From: Symbiodinium sp. CCMP2592
Lineage: Eukaryota > Sar > Dinophyceae > Suessiales > Symbiodiniaceae
DNA: 64,000 nucleotides
Assembly (NCBI GenBank): GCA_905221615.1
Contig: CAJNDT010006160.1
Coordinates: 62,001-126,000, forward strand
Direction of reading: 5' to 3'
A program made the position numbers and the translations under genes. Below the pieces are notes generated by a model. The model was not told where the DNA came from. It saw nothing but the letters and a program-made list of their open reading frames with translations, and did not search any database. Positions 40,671 through 49,999 of this stretch are shown here, one piece after another (within the stretch, counting starts at the first letter, position 1; the number at the start of each line of letters is the position of its first letter).

Positions 40671-40761
40671 CTGCTCCTCCTTTCCATTCCCTCTAAGTCG
40701 CCTTAGGGCCCGATCCAGTGCGGCGTAGAGGGAGTACGCCACGGTGGCTGCCTTGAGATAC
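40671..40761 (-). CDS. Candidate exon, 30 codons, followed by telomeric intron
   Basis: Minus strand. GGGTCCAG|G acceptor, YLKAATVAYSLYAALDRALR RLRGNGKEEQ, then GAGCAG|GTGTAG donor. 91 nt, phase consistent. Splicing out the 45-bp telomeric tract would continue VLLEP. Long amphipathic helix; family unknown. Confidence 0.55.
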
Positions 40762-40806
40762 CTGGACCCAGCCAGATGAAATTCAGGGAATCGGAAGTTT
40801 CGGGTC

Positions 40807-41000
<194 letters not shown>

Positions 41001-41142
41001 TAGGGTTCGGAGGGTAAAGCTTCCAGGTATAAATGAGGGGTAGGGGTCTGGGAGCCCGAAAGCCCTAAAGCCATAAAACTTTTCGATCCATTAAAAGAAC
41101 CCCCCCTCAAAGCACCCACCGAAAGGCCTAAAGCCCCCGAAA

Positions 41143-41275
41143 CCCTAAACCCTAAACCCTAAACCAAAACCCAAAACCCAAAACCCCAAAGCCCAAACCC
41201 TAAACCCTAAACCAAAACCCAAAACCCTAAACCCTACACCAAAACCCAGAACCCTAAACCTTAAACCCTAAACCA
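41143..41275. repeat. Degenerate CCCTAAA / CCCAAAA array
   Basis: Mixed units. Confidence 0.85.
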
Positions 41276-41587
41276 AAGAGGAGTACCCTTCCGAGTCGAT
41301 AACTTGAAGCTCTGAACTTCTTAGAGCTTCACAGGAGCTGTGGGGCTACTGAGGTGCTAAGGCTGCTAAGGCGCTTGGGGTTTTTATGGTTTCGAAGTAC
41401 GGTCAGCACCCCCCCAAGTACCCTGTAATGGAGCCCTTATAGTCCTCAATAGTGGGTATTTGGGGTATAATAGAGGGTAGTGGGAGGGGGGGTGCTTTAG
41501 GGTTTAGGATGGTTTAAGGTTTGGGGTTTCGGGCGCAGAGTAGGGCTTAGGCAGGGTTCAGGTGCTCTGTCGTTGCTTTGGGGTTTG

Positions 41588-41789
41588 TACTGTTGATGAT
41601 ACAAATCCTGGGGTTGCTTTAAAGGGATCTAGAAGGGTACCTTTATAGGGGTTCCTTTAAGGGATCTATAGGGTTTAGGGTTTAGGGTTGATTATATAAA
41701 TCCTGCATTACCTTAAGGACCCTAAACTATGGTAATGATGGTATATTCCTTATTATGGGTAATGCAGGATTTATATCATCAGCCGTAGT
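41588..41789. mobile_element. Composite MITE, second copy
   Basis: Same A-plus-insert structure as 23840-24041, over about 200 bp with few differences. Confidence 0.85.
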
Positions 41790-41857
41790 GTGCGGTTTGG
41801 CCCATGGTTTTAGACGGAGGGTTGAAGGCCAGGCCTGTACACTGAGGGTTCAGGGGT

Positions 41858-42041
41858 TCAGGGCTCAAGGTCAATACAGAATAGGCCCGCTCTTCCAATA
41901 CGGTTGATGATATAAATCCTGCATTACCCATAATAAGGAATGTACCATAATTCCCATACCTTAGGGTCCTTAAGGTAATGCAGGATTTATATCATCAACC
42001 GTAGGGATTACATTTAGGGTGCAAATAATGTGACCAAGATC
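41858..42041 (-). CDS. Coding island split by MITE A7
   Basis: Minus strand. TTAATCCAG|G acceptor, DLGHIICTLNVIP, then MITE A7, then IGRAGLFCIDLEP and TGA. One TA copy removed with the MITE joins CCT-A to TT-GGA in frame. Hydrophobic. Unknown protein. Confidence 0.45.
41899..42003. mobile_element. MITE family A copy 7 (candidate introner)
   Basis: TACGGTTGATGATATAAATC...GATTTATATCATCAACCGTA; near-perfect. Confidence 0.92.
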
Positions 42042-42061
42042 CTGGATTAAGGGTTTGGGGC

Positions 42062-42660
42062 TTACACTTGACTGTCGTGACTGCAGCAAAGGCACTCCTC
42101 GTCGCTGAAGTACAACGCGTACAATTGCTGATAGCAGGACAGCCTCAGTTGCAAAGTTTACGGCTTCTAAACGCTACCACGGACCTTGAAAGCTGAAGAC
42201 AGGGTCTTTCCCTGAAGCCATAAATCCTGTAACCCAACCCAAAACCCTAAACCCCCAACCGGAAGTGCCAACAAACTTCAACCCCAGACTTCCAAAAGCG
42301 ACATCATCCGGAAACGAATGAAGATCGAACCGCGTTACGCGTTCGAGCCGGCGACAGGTACACCAACTCCCGCGTTCCTTGGCTGCGCTCATGAAGAGGA
42401 TTTCGGGGTTTAGGGTTTCTTTTATTGAACTCCTTTTTTCCCAGAGGCTGCAGCCTGCGACTTCTAGAAAGGCAGGGTTTTGGGGATCAGGGTTTAGGGC
42501 ACAGGAGGCTGGGTTTAGGGTTTAGGGGTTTGGGGTTTAGGGTTGAGGGCACAGGTGGCTGGTCCCGAAGCACCTGGATAAAGATCCTCGGGGAACCGAC
42601 ACCCTCAACCAACAGCACCTACTCTTTTGCAGGGGCCCTTTCGATTGTAGGCTGGGTATA
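42062..42660. other. Coding-like islands, unresolved
   Basis: 42086-42194 is open in several frames on both strands. 42291-42394 minus reads MSAAKERGSWCTCRRLERVT RFDLHSFPDDVAF. 42554-42650 plus reads RWLVPKHLDKDPRGTDTLNQ QHLLFCRGPFRL. All single-evidence calls. Confidence 0.3.
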
Positions 42661-42761
42661 GCTAGTCTCTACACAATGTTCACAGCCTAAACCCACAGTC
42701 CTAAACCCTAAGATAAAGATATCATCATATAGTACATAAGCCTGAAGAATCCGCCGAGGCC

Positions 42762-42878
42762 ACAGGCCCAGGCGTTTTGGTGGTTACCTCAGGTACCCTC
42801 CACCTAATCCTCCTCCCTGCAGTCCGGGTGTTTGGGGACACCCTGTTTTTGCGCTCGTTTGCCACCCCCTTGCCCGGC
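42762..42878. repeat. Direct repeat, copy 1
   Basis: ACAGGCCCAGGCGTTTTGGT... through GCCACCCCCTTG. About 117 bp, repeated 490 bp downstream with few changes. Contains TCCTCCCTGCAG, an acceptor-like site. Confidence 0.85.
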
Positions 42879-42945
42879 CTCCCCTCATTTTCTTTGATTT
42901 GCGGGCCTACCCGCCCCCTCCCAGGCCTCCTCCCCCCTCTTTTTT

Positions 42946-43019
42946 TCCTCCACCCCCCCCCCTCCCCTCCCCCTCCCCCTCCCCCCCCCCCCCCCCCTCC
43001 CCCCCCCCCCCCCCCCCCT

Positions 43020-43051
<32 letters not shown>

Positions 43052-43082
43052 CCCCCCCCCCCCCCCCCCCCTCCCCCCCCTT
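42946..43082. repeat. Poly-C tract with T interruptions
   Basis: About 135 bp of almost pure C. The Pro/Gly-rich frames are artefacts. Could form i-motif or G-quadruplex structures. Confidence 0.95.
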
Positions 43083-43251
43083 TTTCTTCCCTCTTTCCTG
43101 CTCCCACTTCTTCTCCCCGCCCTCGTTTCGTCTTCCTCGCCCCCGCTTTGGCTTTTGCGTCGTCAATCCACTGCCTGTCTTTCTTTTCAGGCTCTTTCTG
43201 TGTTGTTTTTTCTTGCTCCGGGCGGCATGGCTGGAAGGCCTTTAACCGGTT

Positions 43252-43368
43252 ACAGGCCCAGGCGTCTTGGTGGTTACCTCAGGTACCCTCCACCTAATCC
43301 TCCTCCCTGCAGTCCAAATGTTTGGGGACACCCGTTTTTTGCGCTCATTTGCCACCCCCTTGTCCGGC
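43252..43368. repeat. Direct repeat, copy 2
   Basis: ACAGGCCCAGGCGTCTTGGT..., same as 42762-42878. Confidence 0.85.
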
Positions 43369-43544
43369 TCCCCCCCTCCCCGACACTCCCGCTTAGCATG
43401 CTGTATACAACATCCACTGCCGCCTCGCCCTGCCGCTACAGAGCCGAGGCGGGCGGCGTAGCGTTAAAATTAGGTCTTACTGTTGTCTGGGATTCAGTGT
43501 TATGACTCTACTATAGCTTCCTCCTCCCCCCAACAACATTATTG

Positions 43545-43730
43545 AAATGATTGAAGCCCCTACAAGCAGGCCCCACCCTTGTAGAACCCCTTTAAACCTT
43601 GAAGGACCCCGTCAAGGAACCCTACTGTACGTATTTAGGGCCTTAAACTACGCAGATTTTTCTGCGGGGGAAGCTATCCACTTCGTCGGAGCGTTTAGGA
43701 TTCAGGGTTCGGGCTTGGGGCGTTCAATGG
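43545..43730 (+). CDS. Candidate exon before MITE M1
   Basis: Plus frame includes RALNYADFSAGEAIHFVGAF. Splice sites not clear. Confidence 0.3.
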
Positions 43731-43731
43731 G

Positions 43732-43832
43732 GCTTACCTTAAGCCGAAATAACCTACCTTTTTAGGGTTCCTTATTATGATTTCCTTATATAAGTCCTTA
43801 AAAAGGTAGGTTATTCCGGCTTAAGGTAGGGC
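43732..43832. mobile_element. MITE family M copy 1
   Basis: GCTTACCTTAAGCCGAAATA...CCGGCTTAAGGTAGGGC with CCTACC/GGTAGG inner arms and a TTATATAAG core. Confidence 0.85.
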
Positions 43833-43914
43833 TTAGGATGCTATTGGGCTTCTCTAATTCTTTCATGGTCGTTTTGGGGCTTCTTCCGGGACTTCATACG
43901 GTTTGTTTCATGGG

Positions 43915-43950
43915 CTAAACCCTAAACCCTAAACCCTAAACCCTAAACCC
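43915..43950. repeat. Telomere-like array (CCCTAAA)n
   Basis: Five units. Confidence 0.9.
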
Positions 43951-44052
43951 CACAAATCCCACAAACCCTGAAAACTCAACCCTTCAACCCAAGTCACTGT
44001 CATGCAGAAGCCTGACAGTTATCAAAGCCGCAAACCCGAAGCCCTTAATCCT

Positions 44053-44087
44053 ACCTGTAGCCGAAAAGACCTACCTCTTTAAGGAAC
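44053..44087. mobile_element. Left half of a MITE interrupted by retroelement 2
   Basis: CCTGTAGCCGAAAAGACCTA CC, ending at the (TA)n tract. Inverted match to 56884-56931. Confidence 0.75.
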
Positions 44088-44110
44088 TATATATATATAT
44101 ATATATATAT
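44088..44110. repeat. (TA)n at the 3' end of retroelement 2
   Basis: TA repeats directly after the element tail; matching (TA)n at the other end. Confidence 0.9.
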
Positions 44111-44177
44111 CATTTTCATTCCGCAGGCTGAGAGACCGTAGGTCGCGCCTAATGCAAAGTCTAAATTCAAAGTGAAA

Positions 44178-47100
44178 CTAGTCATCTGGGCTTCGCAGAC
44201 CATTCGCGTCGCAAGCGAACCCGACTGACAGGAGCCAAGTAGAGGCTGGCTCGAGGGCCTCCAGGGTGTTCCTGGTGGCAGTGATGCGCACTCTTGTGGA
44301 AGCAGATTGCTGTACAGCTGCTCCGAGAACATCACACATAGCCTCCAAATACTCGGCTTGCCTTTTGGCACCAGCTAAAGGCACTCCTCCTACAAAGGGG
44401 TAGCAGAAAGCCCCACAGGGGGGGCGGTCGAGATCAAAGGTGGCCCAACTCCCGGAGAGGACGAAAGGGATGGGTGAGGTGAAGGGCCCTGGAAGATCCG
44501 CGAAACAGTCGGCAACAGGAGCAACAGGTTTGGTCCTGCAGAAGGTATCGCAACAGAGAGCTGGATCCAGCATGAGGATAGCGTCCTCCGAAGCTTCCAC
44601 AACGCCTGGCTTATCGCCGTGTAACTCTCGCCAGCGGCGGAGAGTCGCTCGCAGAATCTCCAAGGGCTCTACAAAGTCCACAACACATGCCCAAGCCTGC
44701 TCAGGGGTAGGGGAGGGAAGGCCACACAAAGCCTCTAATAAGCCACGGTTGTATTCCGCTGGGTCAGGCTGGCCGTGGCTCGGGCAGAGATGTCCCTCGA
44801 CCCATGCGGGTGGTTCGGCCAGGTTGGGAGCTTCCAGGCCACTCGGGTCAGTGGGCAGGAACATACCCCAGTTAGCTCTGCAGTTTGCGGCATGCAAGAG
44901 GTGGCGCCGAAGCCTTGCTTTATTGGCAAACTGCTTCCCACAACCGTCACAGACTGTGTTACTTTTGTCACCAATGAGCAGGGAGGCACTTATGCGGTAG
45001 CCGTGTTTCTTCGAGGAATGGCATGCCCAGGCTGCACGGCTAACAAAACCTTTCCTGCAGATGAGGCAGGCTTCCGTACATGAGGCCCCCTCGCTGACCT
45101 CAGCAATGTCTGTTCCTAGGCAGGCTTGCTTCACTGTGCGATACAACGCCTGCAACGCCGCGAAGCATTGCGCCCGGCACATCTCAAGGCCCTTGGCGCG
45201 CTTGATGAGGCCCTTAAACAGGGAAGGCCGACCACAAATGAGTTCGCTCCAAGTGGTCCAGTGGGTGCTGGGGTCTGGAAGCGTAGATGTGGCCTTGATT
45301 CGGACATAAAGCCAATCCAGAGCATCGCGGAGAGTCCCGAGGAAGGGACCGTCACAACGGATCAGAGCCCAAAGCTCGGCCGGGCCCGAGCGGCATAACT
45401 GTTGCAGATATCTAAGCCTTTCAACTCGGAGAAGAGTGTCCTGATCGGGCAGTCCAAGCAGGGTACACAGGGTTGCAACAGAGACATGTTGATCCTCAGA
45501 AGGCTTCAGTCCGAGGACGGCTCGGTACAAGGAAAACACGGTTCCTGAGAAGATCTGGCGAATTCCTGTGCTCAGGGGTGGCCAAGCACCAGAGCCGAAA
45601 AGGAGCCGGCTAAGGACGAGGGCATTGAGAAGCGCACCCCGTCTCCTGACGGAGATCCTCTTGCATCGGAAGATGCGCGTGCGGCCCTCCCTAAAAGCGC
45701 CCCAGGCAGCTGCACAGCGGCTTTTGACCTCAGCCTTGATCGAACCTTCACGGGCCTGCACCACTCCCAAGTGCTTATAGCCGTCGATGAGGGGCAAGCA
45801 CGCTGGCTCTTGATGCTCCCTCAAAACCCGAAGCTCCGCTTTACCGGAGAAGAGCTGTCGGCGCACACGCTGGGCACCAGCGCCACGAAGGGAAATCAGG
45901 GCTGCCGTCTTGCGAGGACCGAACGAAAGATCGAACCCATGACTCGCAAAAGCGTCTGTCAGCGTTCCAGTCTCGTGAGAGACAGCTTTGGCAGCCTCAT
46001 CCGCTGACGCGAGTGCAAGGCATGATGACAAGTCATCAGCCCAGATTAAGTCCCCAATGGGGAGCTGTACCGATGGGGGCTCGATGGGGCCCCAATGGCG
46101 ATGCCCATCCCATGGAACAGAGGGCAGCGAGTGAGCGACACGGCCCATGTCCCTACATGTGTTACGCAGGGCGAGGACCCTTTGAACTAAGACCCCAAAG
46201 CTAAGGTCGGCCCAAGCCGATCCCGGCCGAGTGCCCCTGCGTGTAGCGACTGGCGTGGGATCACCTTGCAGATGCATCCAAGTCCCATTGTTTATGGCGG
46301 ATGTCAGTGCCCGGAGCCACGGATGAGCACCAGACTGCTGGAGAGCACTTGGCTCATCAAGCTGGTACTCAAGGCTCAGGGGGTCTGTGTTCTGGCCTTG
46401 AGCTCGTGCGTCGTCCGCTGCGGGCATGCGGGAAGTGAGCTCCCGAACCGCGCAATAGTAGGCAGAGGACACGTCGGCAAAGATGATTGCTGAGGAGGAT
46501 CCTGTCTGGGCCCGCCAGCGCATGAAGGTGCGCATCATGTGAGAGCCAAACACTACGCTGCAGCCCGGTTTGCCGCCCATATGAAGCGGTGAGGTAGTAG
46601 AGATAAAGTGATCCCGAATCGCTGGCCTGTATGCCCTGTGAATTGCTTTACAGAGCGTGGAGAGCAAAAGGATCCCTCGGTGGGACGTGCAGTCGGATTG
46701 CACGCCGCGCCCTTTCCACAGCCACGTGAGGGTGCCACTCTTGTGGCCAACCCCTTCTTCTCCAAGAAGCCCCAATTTGAGCACGAGCGGGTATAGGATT
46801 GCCTTGAGTTCTGGAGCAAAAAGCAGACCTAATTCACCCGGCAGGGCATCGGGGCCAGCAGCTTTGCCGCGTTTGGCAGCAAGCAAGGACTGCTGCAACT
46901 CCATCGGCGTGGGTATGCTGTGGATGGAGGGCGGGGAAGGCCAGATGCCGTCCGACGCAGCAGCTGCAATTCCTGGGAGTTCCGACCGTGAGACGACAAT
47001 CCCGTCTTCTAAGGCACTGAAGTGTTCGCGCCATCGGCGCGCAGATGCTTCTGGCGTCTCACAGATGGTGCCGTCAAGTTCCTGGACTGTCGGAAGAACA

Positions 47101-47726
47101 GCCGGTGCGTATGGCTTGCGGCGTTTACGGCTGAGAAGGCTATTGACCGCCCGGAAGGACAAGCCACAACCTTGCTGCACGGTGTCGGCAAGTTGTGCAA
47201 GGTATGCCGCGCGGTCGACCTTACATCTCTGGCGGAGAACCTTAGCAACAAGGCCTAACCTAAACCCATACAGTGCGTCAGCGGTTTGCCATTCCCTCAG
47301 CCAGTCTGCTGGGCCGGCGGGGGCGGTCACAGGAAGGGCCTTCCAGGCCAACAGGATTGCGCGGAGGGTGTGCTGGCGGAGTGCCTGCTTAACCCGAGCG
47401 CACTTCCTTCGAAGCCAGGCAACTTGTTGTTGGAGATCCCAGGTATCAGCAGTGAGGTAGGGATGAAGCGGCTTACGGGGTGTGATCGGGAATGCCTCCG
47501 ACAGGGTGCTTTGCAGGTAGGCGGTGACCTGGGCCACATGGGCGTTGGCTGAGGTCTCCCAGCTAGGCCTCGGTGCCTGGCTCAGAATCGCAGAAACGCG
47601 CTCACGGTTAGTAGGATCCTCAATGGCCTGAACGTTGCATCGGGGCACTCTGGATGACTTAGCAGTACTGGCACCCTGAAGCATGATCTGCACATCGACA
47701 ACGGTCGCAATATGGTCAAGAACCAT
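44178..47726 (-). CDS. Reverse transcriptase with C-terminal C2H2 zinc fingers
   Basis: 1,182 aa. Residues 1-15 (VLDHIATVV) are the tail of the endonuclease domain, cut off from the upstream ORF by a frame change. RT motifs are intact: GKAAGPDALP (about 288-296), the RGILLLSTLCKAIHRAYRP finger region, motif A FADVSSAYY (Asp418), motif B RRGTRPGS (about 497-503), and catalytic WADD (562-565) in place of YADD. YKHLGV marks the thumb. After RT come two zinc-finger motifs, C887-x2-C890 with H903/H908 and C926-x2-C929 with H942/C949, then a C-terminal domain of about 230 aa that I do not recognise. Role: copies element RNA at the nicked target; the fingers probably bind target DNA or RNA. Bottom strand; shares frame with no neighbour. 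Confidence 0.9.
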   Translation of the reverse strand: MVLDHIATVVDVQIMLQGASTAKSSRVPRCNVQAIEDPTNRERVSAILSQAPRPSWETSANAHVAQVTAYLQSTLSEAFPITPRKPLHPYLTADTWDLQQQVAWLRRKCARVKQALRQHTLRAILLAWKALPVTAPAGPADWLREWQTADALYGFRLGLVAKVLRQRCKVDRAAYLAQLADTVQQGCGLSFRAVNSLLSRKRRKPYAPAVLPTVQELDGTICETPEASARRWREHFSALEDGIVVSRSELPGIAAAASDGIWPSPPSIHSIPTPMELQQSLLAAKRGKAAGPDALPGELGLLFAPELKAILYPLVLKLGLLGEEGVGHKSGTLTWLWKGRGVQSDCTSHRGILLLSTLCKAIHRAYRPAIRDHFISTTSPLHMGGKPGCSVVFGSHMMRTFMRWRAQTGSSSAIIFADVSSAYYCAVRELTSRMPAADDARAQGQNTDPLSLEYQLDEPSALQQSGAHPWLRALTSAINNGTWMHLQGDPTPVATRRGTRPGSAWADLSFGVLVQRVLALRNTCRDMGRVAHSLPSVPWDGHRHWGPIEPPSVQLPIGDLIWADDLSSCLALASADEAAKAVSHETGTLTDAFASHGFDLSFGPRKTAALISLRGAGAQRVRRQLFSGKAELRVLREHQEPACLPLIDGYKHLGVVQAREGSIKAEVKSRCAAAWGAFREGRTRIFRCKRISVRRRGALLNALVLSRLLFGSGAWPPLSTGIRQIFSGTVFSLYRAVLGLKPSEDQHVSVATLCTLLGLPDQDTLLRVERLRYLQQLCRSGPAELWALIRCDGPFLGTLRDALDWLYVRIKATSTLPDPSTHWTTWSELICGRPSLFKGLIKRAKGLEMCRAQCFAALQALYRTVKQACLGTDIAEVSEGASCTEACLICRKGFVSRAAWACHSSKKHGYRISASLLIGDKSNTVCDGCGKQFANKARLRRHLLHAANCRANWGMFLPTDPSGLEAPNLAEPPAWVEGHLCPSHGQPDPAEYNRGLLEALCGLPSPTPEQAWACVVDFVEPLEILRATLRRWRELHGDKPGVVEASEDAILMLDPALCCDTFCRTKPVAPVADCFADLPGPFTSPIPFVLSGSWATFDLDRPPCGAFCYPFVGGVPLAGAKRQAEYLEAMCDVLGAAVQQSASTRVRITATRNTLEALEPASTWLLSVGFACDANGLRSPDD

Positions 47727-47734
47727 GTTGGCCG

Positions 47735-49999
47735 CAACAATGTCTGGGCATGTCCACGCCGCACCTGACCCGCGCGCCAGTGGACCGGGAGGAGCACAAA
47801 GTCTGGTCGGACCAGGGCCCCATTACGACGCTGCGCAAAGGTCCAAGTGGGCCCTGACTGGATACCACTAAAAGTGGCAGGCGCCCACAAATCACACTTC
47901 AACATAAGATGGTGCAAAGCCGCGCCGGCACCATCTTGGTCCTCGCCTCCGTGGGAGGAGACCCGATCGGACTCTACAGACCCAATACTGGCATTGCAGT
48001 CTGCACCGACAACCAGTAGACGCCCGCGGGATGCCCGAAACAGCAACTGCTCAGTGCGTTCCCACCATTCCTCAATTTCAGCGATGGGGTGGCCCCGATG
48101 AGGAGCATGTAGAGCAGCGAAGACCACTTGCAAACTTCCAGAGTGGAAGAGGACACCCAATCGCCGCGGATCACTGAATAGAACGGCGAACCGCCCCGGC
48201 TCGAATCTGACCTGGCTACTATCTTTACATGTCGGGTTCCAAAAGGGGTGGCCGGTCCTAAACCAAAGTTCAACCCCTAAATGGCCTTTGACAGCACCCG
48301 AGCAGAACCTCAGGTATGCGCCTGTGTTCAAGGTCCCCTCTTGCGTGCGGGCTTCCTGAACGGCCGCACAGTGGATACCGGCACAGTGCATCTGGGAGGC
48401 CAACATAGCCGGTCTCGCCGGCCTGAAGGCGATGCCTTCCTCACCGGCTCCGATTCGCTCAGCCGCAAGAGACAAGGCATTGTACGAAGCTACGCGGAGA
48501 CTCATCTTGCCCCATGCTCCACAAGAGACAGGTTGAGACTCTGCTGGGAGGAACGGTGTGATCATATCCTCCGGCTTAAGCTGACCGTCATGCCTATCTT
48601 GGCTCAAATCGCCACCGAATGGCGGCGGCAGAGCATCATCTCCTCTGGCCCATCGGGAGATAACTCCTCCCCAGGACCAGAGCGCTCCGTTGTGGTCCCA
48701 CCACGGAGGCGCACCAGGCGCTTCCCACTGCAAACGCCCTAGACTCTGGCCATTAGCTGCGAGCTTAGCAGCACAATCGGCAATTTCATTTCCGATGGTA
48801 CCGGCATGGCCCGGTGTGTAGTTGATATGGATTCCGTCTGAGGCTACGTCTCTGCAACAACTAGCAACGTGACCCAGAGTCACAGCGACCCCCTCACGGG
48901 CAGCAGCCTGGCCAGACGCAATGGCAACTGCTGCCTGACAGTCAGAGAGTATCTGGAAGCGCGCGCCTTGGCGCGCGGCGGTGCCAACCCACAACGCCAC
49001 AATAAGGGCGCAGCATTCGGCCTTGAAGGCGGAGTCTGCGTCATCTCCACCTTGTGACCATGCGGGCATAGGGCCTGCGAGGATATCACAAGTGCGAGCT
49101 GCCTTGTCAAAAAACACACATGCCCAACCCGCGTGGGGGTCGGAGGAGATCCCCGCTGGTCGAAAGGATCCATCAGTAAAACAGACAACCTCATCTGGCA
49201 GATCGTCTCCTGTGCCCTGGGTGAGGCTGAGCAAACGTCGTTGGGATGGACCGTCCATGGCGGCCAAACATTCCGCTACAGAAAGTGTGCGGAATGCCGG
49301 CCTGAAAAGGGCGTGAAGTTGCCTTGGTGTAAAACCGAGGGGAGTATCGCTAAACCCAAGGGGGTCGTCGAGGGTAGAGCCGAGAATCTCCTCAATACCA
49401 CAGGGACTAGGCCCCAGCAGGATACCACGCCTCCAGAGTGCAATGGGAGGACAGATACCCTCCTCTGGCTTGAGAGGGATGCTGGGTGGGGGCGAAGCTC
49501 GCTCACCTCCTGATACGTACGTTTCATCGGACCTCTTGCTGGTGGGGGCTATGTTATCAGCGGTCACTTCCAAAACCTTTGTCCTGCCTGGCAGGTCCAG
49601 GCACCGGCAGGGAGTGGGCAAAGGTCGCTGATGCAGCTCACGGGCCTCGGGGGGAGGTACTGCAGAACAGGAGCTGCCAGTAACAGGAGCCCCCTCGACT
49701 TTGCCGAACAACAGAAGGAACGCACAGGACCATACTGTACAAAGTTGGCAAATGCGCACAAAGAGCCGTCCAGCTGCGAGCGCCAGGGCATGGCACGGAT
49801 ATGGCACTACTGGCTGGGGCGAAGATGTGGCGGTGTGCCTTCGCCTCCTCTGCGGCGCCCGGGTAACGAGAAGCAGTCGAGGGGCCTGACTGCAGCTGCG
49901 ATGGCGGCTCAAGGCCCCTTGGGGCCGCTTATCTGGCTTGACAGAAGCTGGGCGACGGAGGAAATGGTGCGGCGGCTGGTGCCCACATCTTGGGCATCT
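47735..49999 (-). CDS. RNase H plus apurinic-type endonuclease ORF
   Basis: The frame is open over this range (and on to 47582 out of register). The residue numbers here count from a TTG at 49912. There is no upstream ATG; the first in-frame ATG is residue 219 (49258), just before RNase H. Residues 59-70 are hydrophobic. RNase H spans about 243-390 with TDGS (D247), KAEC (E299), LSDC (D324) and PGHAGTIGNEIAD (H369, D379), so all catalytic residues are present. The endonuclease starts at about 470: SYNAL (N478), VQEAR (E520), GADCNAS (D638, N640), RPDFVLLP (D704). Its last conserved Asp-His (LDHIA) lies in the next ORF in the -1 frame, so the domain is broken near 47745-47765. RNase H before, not after, the endonuclease and RT is unusual for LINEs. 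Confidence 0.85.

Noticed and set aside
42340-42365. tRNA T-arm-like GTTCGAGCC
   Set aside because: No acceptor or anticodon stems could be drawn around it.
42762-43368. Pair of LTRs
   Set aside because: Too short, only 490 bp apart, no TG...CA ends and only poly-C between them.
42777-43505. 242-aa Pro-rich open frame
   Set aside because: Driven by the poly-C tract and two copies of a direct repeat; no sign of coding outside them.
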